Part shown: positions 13,917-15,088 of the stretch, piece by piece
Position numbering within the stretch: position 1 is the first letter of the stretch
Layout: every line of letters begins with the position of its first letter
Origin: Gemmatimonadales bacterium UBA1120
Lineage (GTDB): Bacteria; Gemmatimonadota; Gemmatimonadetes; Longimicrobiales; Gaopeijiaceae
NCBI GenBank assembly: GCA_002313925.1
Contig: DCAZ01000028.1
Location: forward strand, 14,691 to 29,778
Direction: 5' to 3'
DNA length: 15,088 nucleotides
Translations under genes and position numbers: made by a program
The notes under the pieces: model-generated
The model's input: the letters and a program-made list of their open reading frames with translations, nothing else
Database searches by the model: none
What the model was told of the DNA's origin: nothing

Positions 13917-15088
13917 TCAGTTCTTTCCGTAAAGAACCCGATAAATCCCAAGGTTTCTCCTGACATTCTTGACGTAACCCCTGGTCTCGACAAACGGAAT
14001 GCGCTCGGTAAAACGGAGTAAATCAGAAATTTCTGGGTACTGCTTCCAACGAGTCGCTCTAGTTGGCCCAGCGTTGTATGCCGATAGAACAAGCGGAAGC
14101 ACGCCATCGTAACGTGCACTCATTTCCACAAAATACGCAGCCCCTAGATGCAGGCTAACTTCAGGTGATGCCAGGTGTTCCTCCCGAAAGCCTGAGGGCC
14201 CGTGTACTCGCGCAAGCTGAGCACCTGTCGGTGGCATAACCTGCATTAGTCCAATTGCTCCAGCTCGACTGACTATGTCAGCCTTGAATGCAGATTCTTG
14301 CCTGATGATTGCCGCAAGAATGATCGGATCCACACCCCATTCCATGGCCTCTCTTCGGATCAAGTCGAGGTAGGGAAGAGGGAAGGCAACACGAATCAGG
14401 CGTGAGTCCCACTCATATCCTTCATCACGCAACGCCCAGCCCAAGTTGATTCCATCTATCGTGCGACCCCGGGCAATCAAGCCCTCCGCTAACCCAAGCA
14501 TATCGTTCTTGGACATTCTTGCTACTTCTATGAGTCTGTTAACCTCCACAGCGGCAGCCTGCTCGAGCCCTGCTTCAGTAAACAAGTCGATATCGCTGAG
14601 CCCTCTGTTCAACCATGGTGGGATAGCAGGATTATCTGCATCTGAAACATTGATCGTGTATGACTCACCGAGAAGATCGGCTCCTATCACTGCATAGTAT
14701 GAGACAGGATCCCGGGTTTTGATCCGTCGAATGTACTCCTCTGCACCGTTACTATCACCCAACTCCAGACGCATTCGTCCAGCCCAGTATGATGCTTCTT
14801 GCCAACGTCGTCCCTCCGGAAAGTCCTCCAGATATCCCTCGAAGACTCCTGCGGCTCTTCCTCTATCCGAACGCCCTAAGTAAATCTGGCCTGAACGCAT
14901 CCTAGCCTGTCCGGCTCGAGCATGGGTTCGGGCGTTGGCACTTAAGACAGCATATTGGCGCAATGCCGAGTCTAGTTCACCCCGGCTATCAGCCTGGCTT
15001 GCTTGTGACCAAGCTACTTCTGCGGCTTCCGAGCTACTCGGATGCTCTTCAAGCAGCCAACGCCTAAGCGTGCGGACATGTTCATCTA
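13917..15088 (-). CDS. soluble lytic murein transglycosylase (Slt-like), N-terminal part beyond window
   Basis: A family 1A-type lytic transglycosylase that cleaves peptidoglycan glycan strands non-hydrolytically, leaving 1,6-anhydro-muramyl ends, in the periplasm. The reading frame stays open to the right edge with no stop, so at least 390 residues are visible and the 5' end is missing. The apparent TTG at 14963 is an internal codon. The visible N-terminal part is alpha-helical and repeat-like, as in the superhelical (TPR-like) ring of Slt proteins. The C-terminal SLT domain carries the catalytic Glu in IIRQESAF (Glu codon 14295-14297), then GAIGLMQVMPPTG, the AYNAGP motif and the closing ERIPFVETRGYV segment typical of Slt70. 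The active site appears complete. The cold-shock gene follows after 144 bp. Signal peptide and full length cannot be judged. Confidence 0.93.
   Translation of the reverse strand, partial: DEHVRTLRRWLLEEHPSSSEAAEVAWSQASQADSRGELDSALRQYAVLSANARTHARAGQARMRSGQIYLGRSDRGRAAGVFEGYLEDFPEGRRWQEASYWAGRMRLELGDSNGAEEYIRRIKTRDPVSYYAVIGADLLGESYTINVSDADNPAIPPWLNRGLSDIDLFTEAGLEQAAAVEVNRLIEVARMSKNDMLGLAEGLIARGRTIDGINLGWALRDEGYEWDSRLIRVAFPLPYLDLIRREAMEWGVDPIILAAIIRQESAFKADIVSRAGAIGLMQVMPPTGAQLARVHGPSGFREEHLASPEVSLHLGAAYFVEMSARYDGVLPLVLSAYNAGPTRATRWKQYPEISDLLRFTERIPFVETRGYVKNVRRNLGIYRVLYGKN

Noticed and set aside
13917..14963. A complete 348-residue transglycosylase starting at TTG 14963.
   Set aside because: The frame continues open to the window edge with Slt-like helical sequence, so the TTG is an internal Leu codon and the gene is truncated by the window.
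1..15088. CRISPR arrays, tRNA or rRNA genes, insertion sequences, prophage or defence-island genes.
   Set aside because: No regularly spaced repeats, cloverleaf-like sequence, transposase or integrase frames, or defence domains were seen. All long frames are explained by housekeeping and envelope genes.

Overview
The window reads as an ordinary bacterial chromosomal segment that encodes housekeeping and envelope functions. It contains ten protein-coding genes and no tRNA, rRNA, CRISPR array or insertion sequence that I can see. Base composition looks fairly even, with GC slightly above half by eye. Several genes have GGAG-type ribosome binding sites, and ATG, GTG and TTG starts are all used. 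An Omp85-type outer-membrane barrel and a secreted Slt-type lytic transglycosylase point to a Gram-negative, double-membrane bacterium. The style of DNA polymerase I and the short RpoD-like sigma factor remind me of Gemmatimonadota or a neighbouring FCB-type lineage. That placement is an inference from memory, not a search result.

Left part (1-7528, all on the minus strand). In transcription order the genes are maeB (malic enzyme fused to a phosphotransacetylase-like domain), pckA (ATP-dependent PEP carboxykinase), a secreted M24-family metallopeptidase, a MATE efflux transporter, and a small EVE-domain protein. maeB and pckA lie side by side but are separated by a clear intrinsic terminator. 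Together they cover the malate/pyruvate and oxaloacetate/PEP interconversions that feed gluconeogenesis. The M24 peptidase and MATE genes are 30 bp apart and the EVE gene follows after 75 bp, so these three could form one transcript.

Middle part (7529-10600, plus strand). A 112-bp divergent intergenic region separates maeB from an Omp85/BamA-like protein with a signal peptide, one recognisable POTRA-like segment and a beta barrel. Next comes a 162-bp gap with a plausible sigma70 promoter and a perfect 12-bp palindrome, then a sigma70-family factor of about 300 residues. A strong hairpin terminator, usable from both sides, follows the sigma gene and also serves the convergent polA.

Right part (10716-15088, minus strand). 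In transcription order these are a lytic transglycosylase whose N-terminal part runs off the window, a small cold-shock protein, and DNA polymerase I. The polymerase keeps its 5'-nuclease and polymerase motifs but has lost three of the four catalytic carboxylates of the 3'-5' proofreading domain.

I found no convincing sign of an undescribed multi-gene system. The observations most worth checking are the degenerate proofreading site, the palindrome at the sigma-gene promoter, the minimal Omp85 protein, and a few local sequence oddities (a G-quadruplex-type run and an 11-bp tandem repeat).
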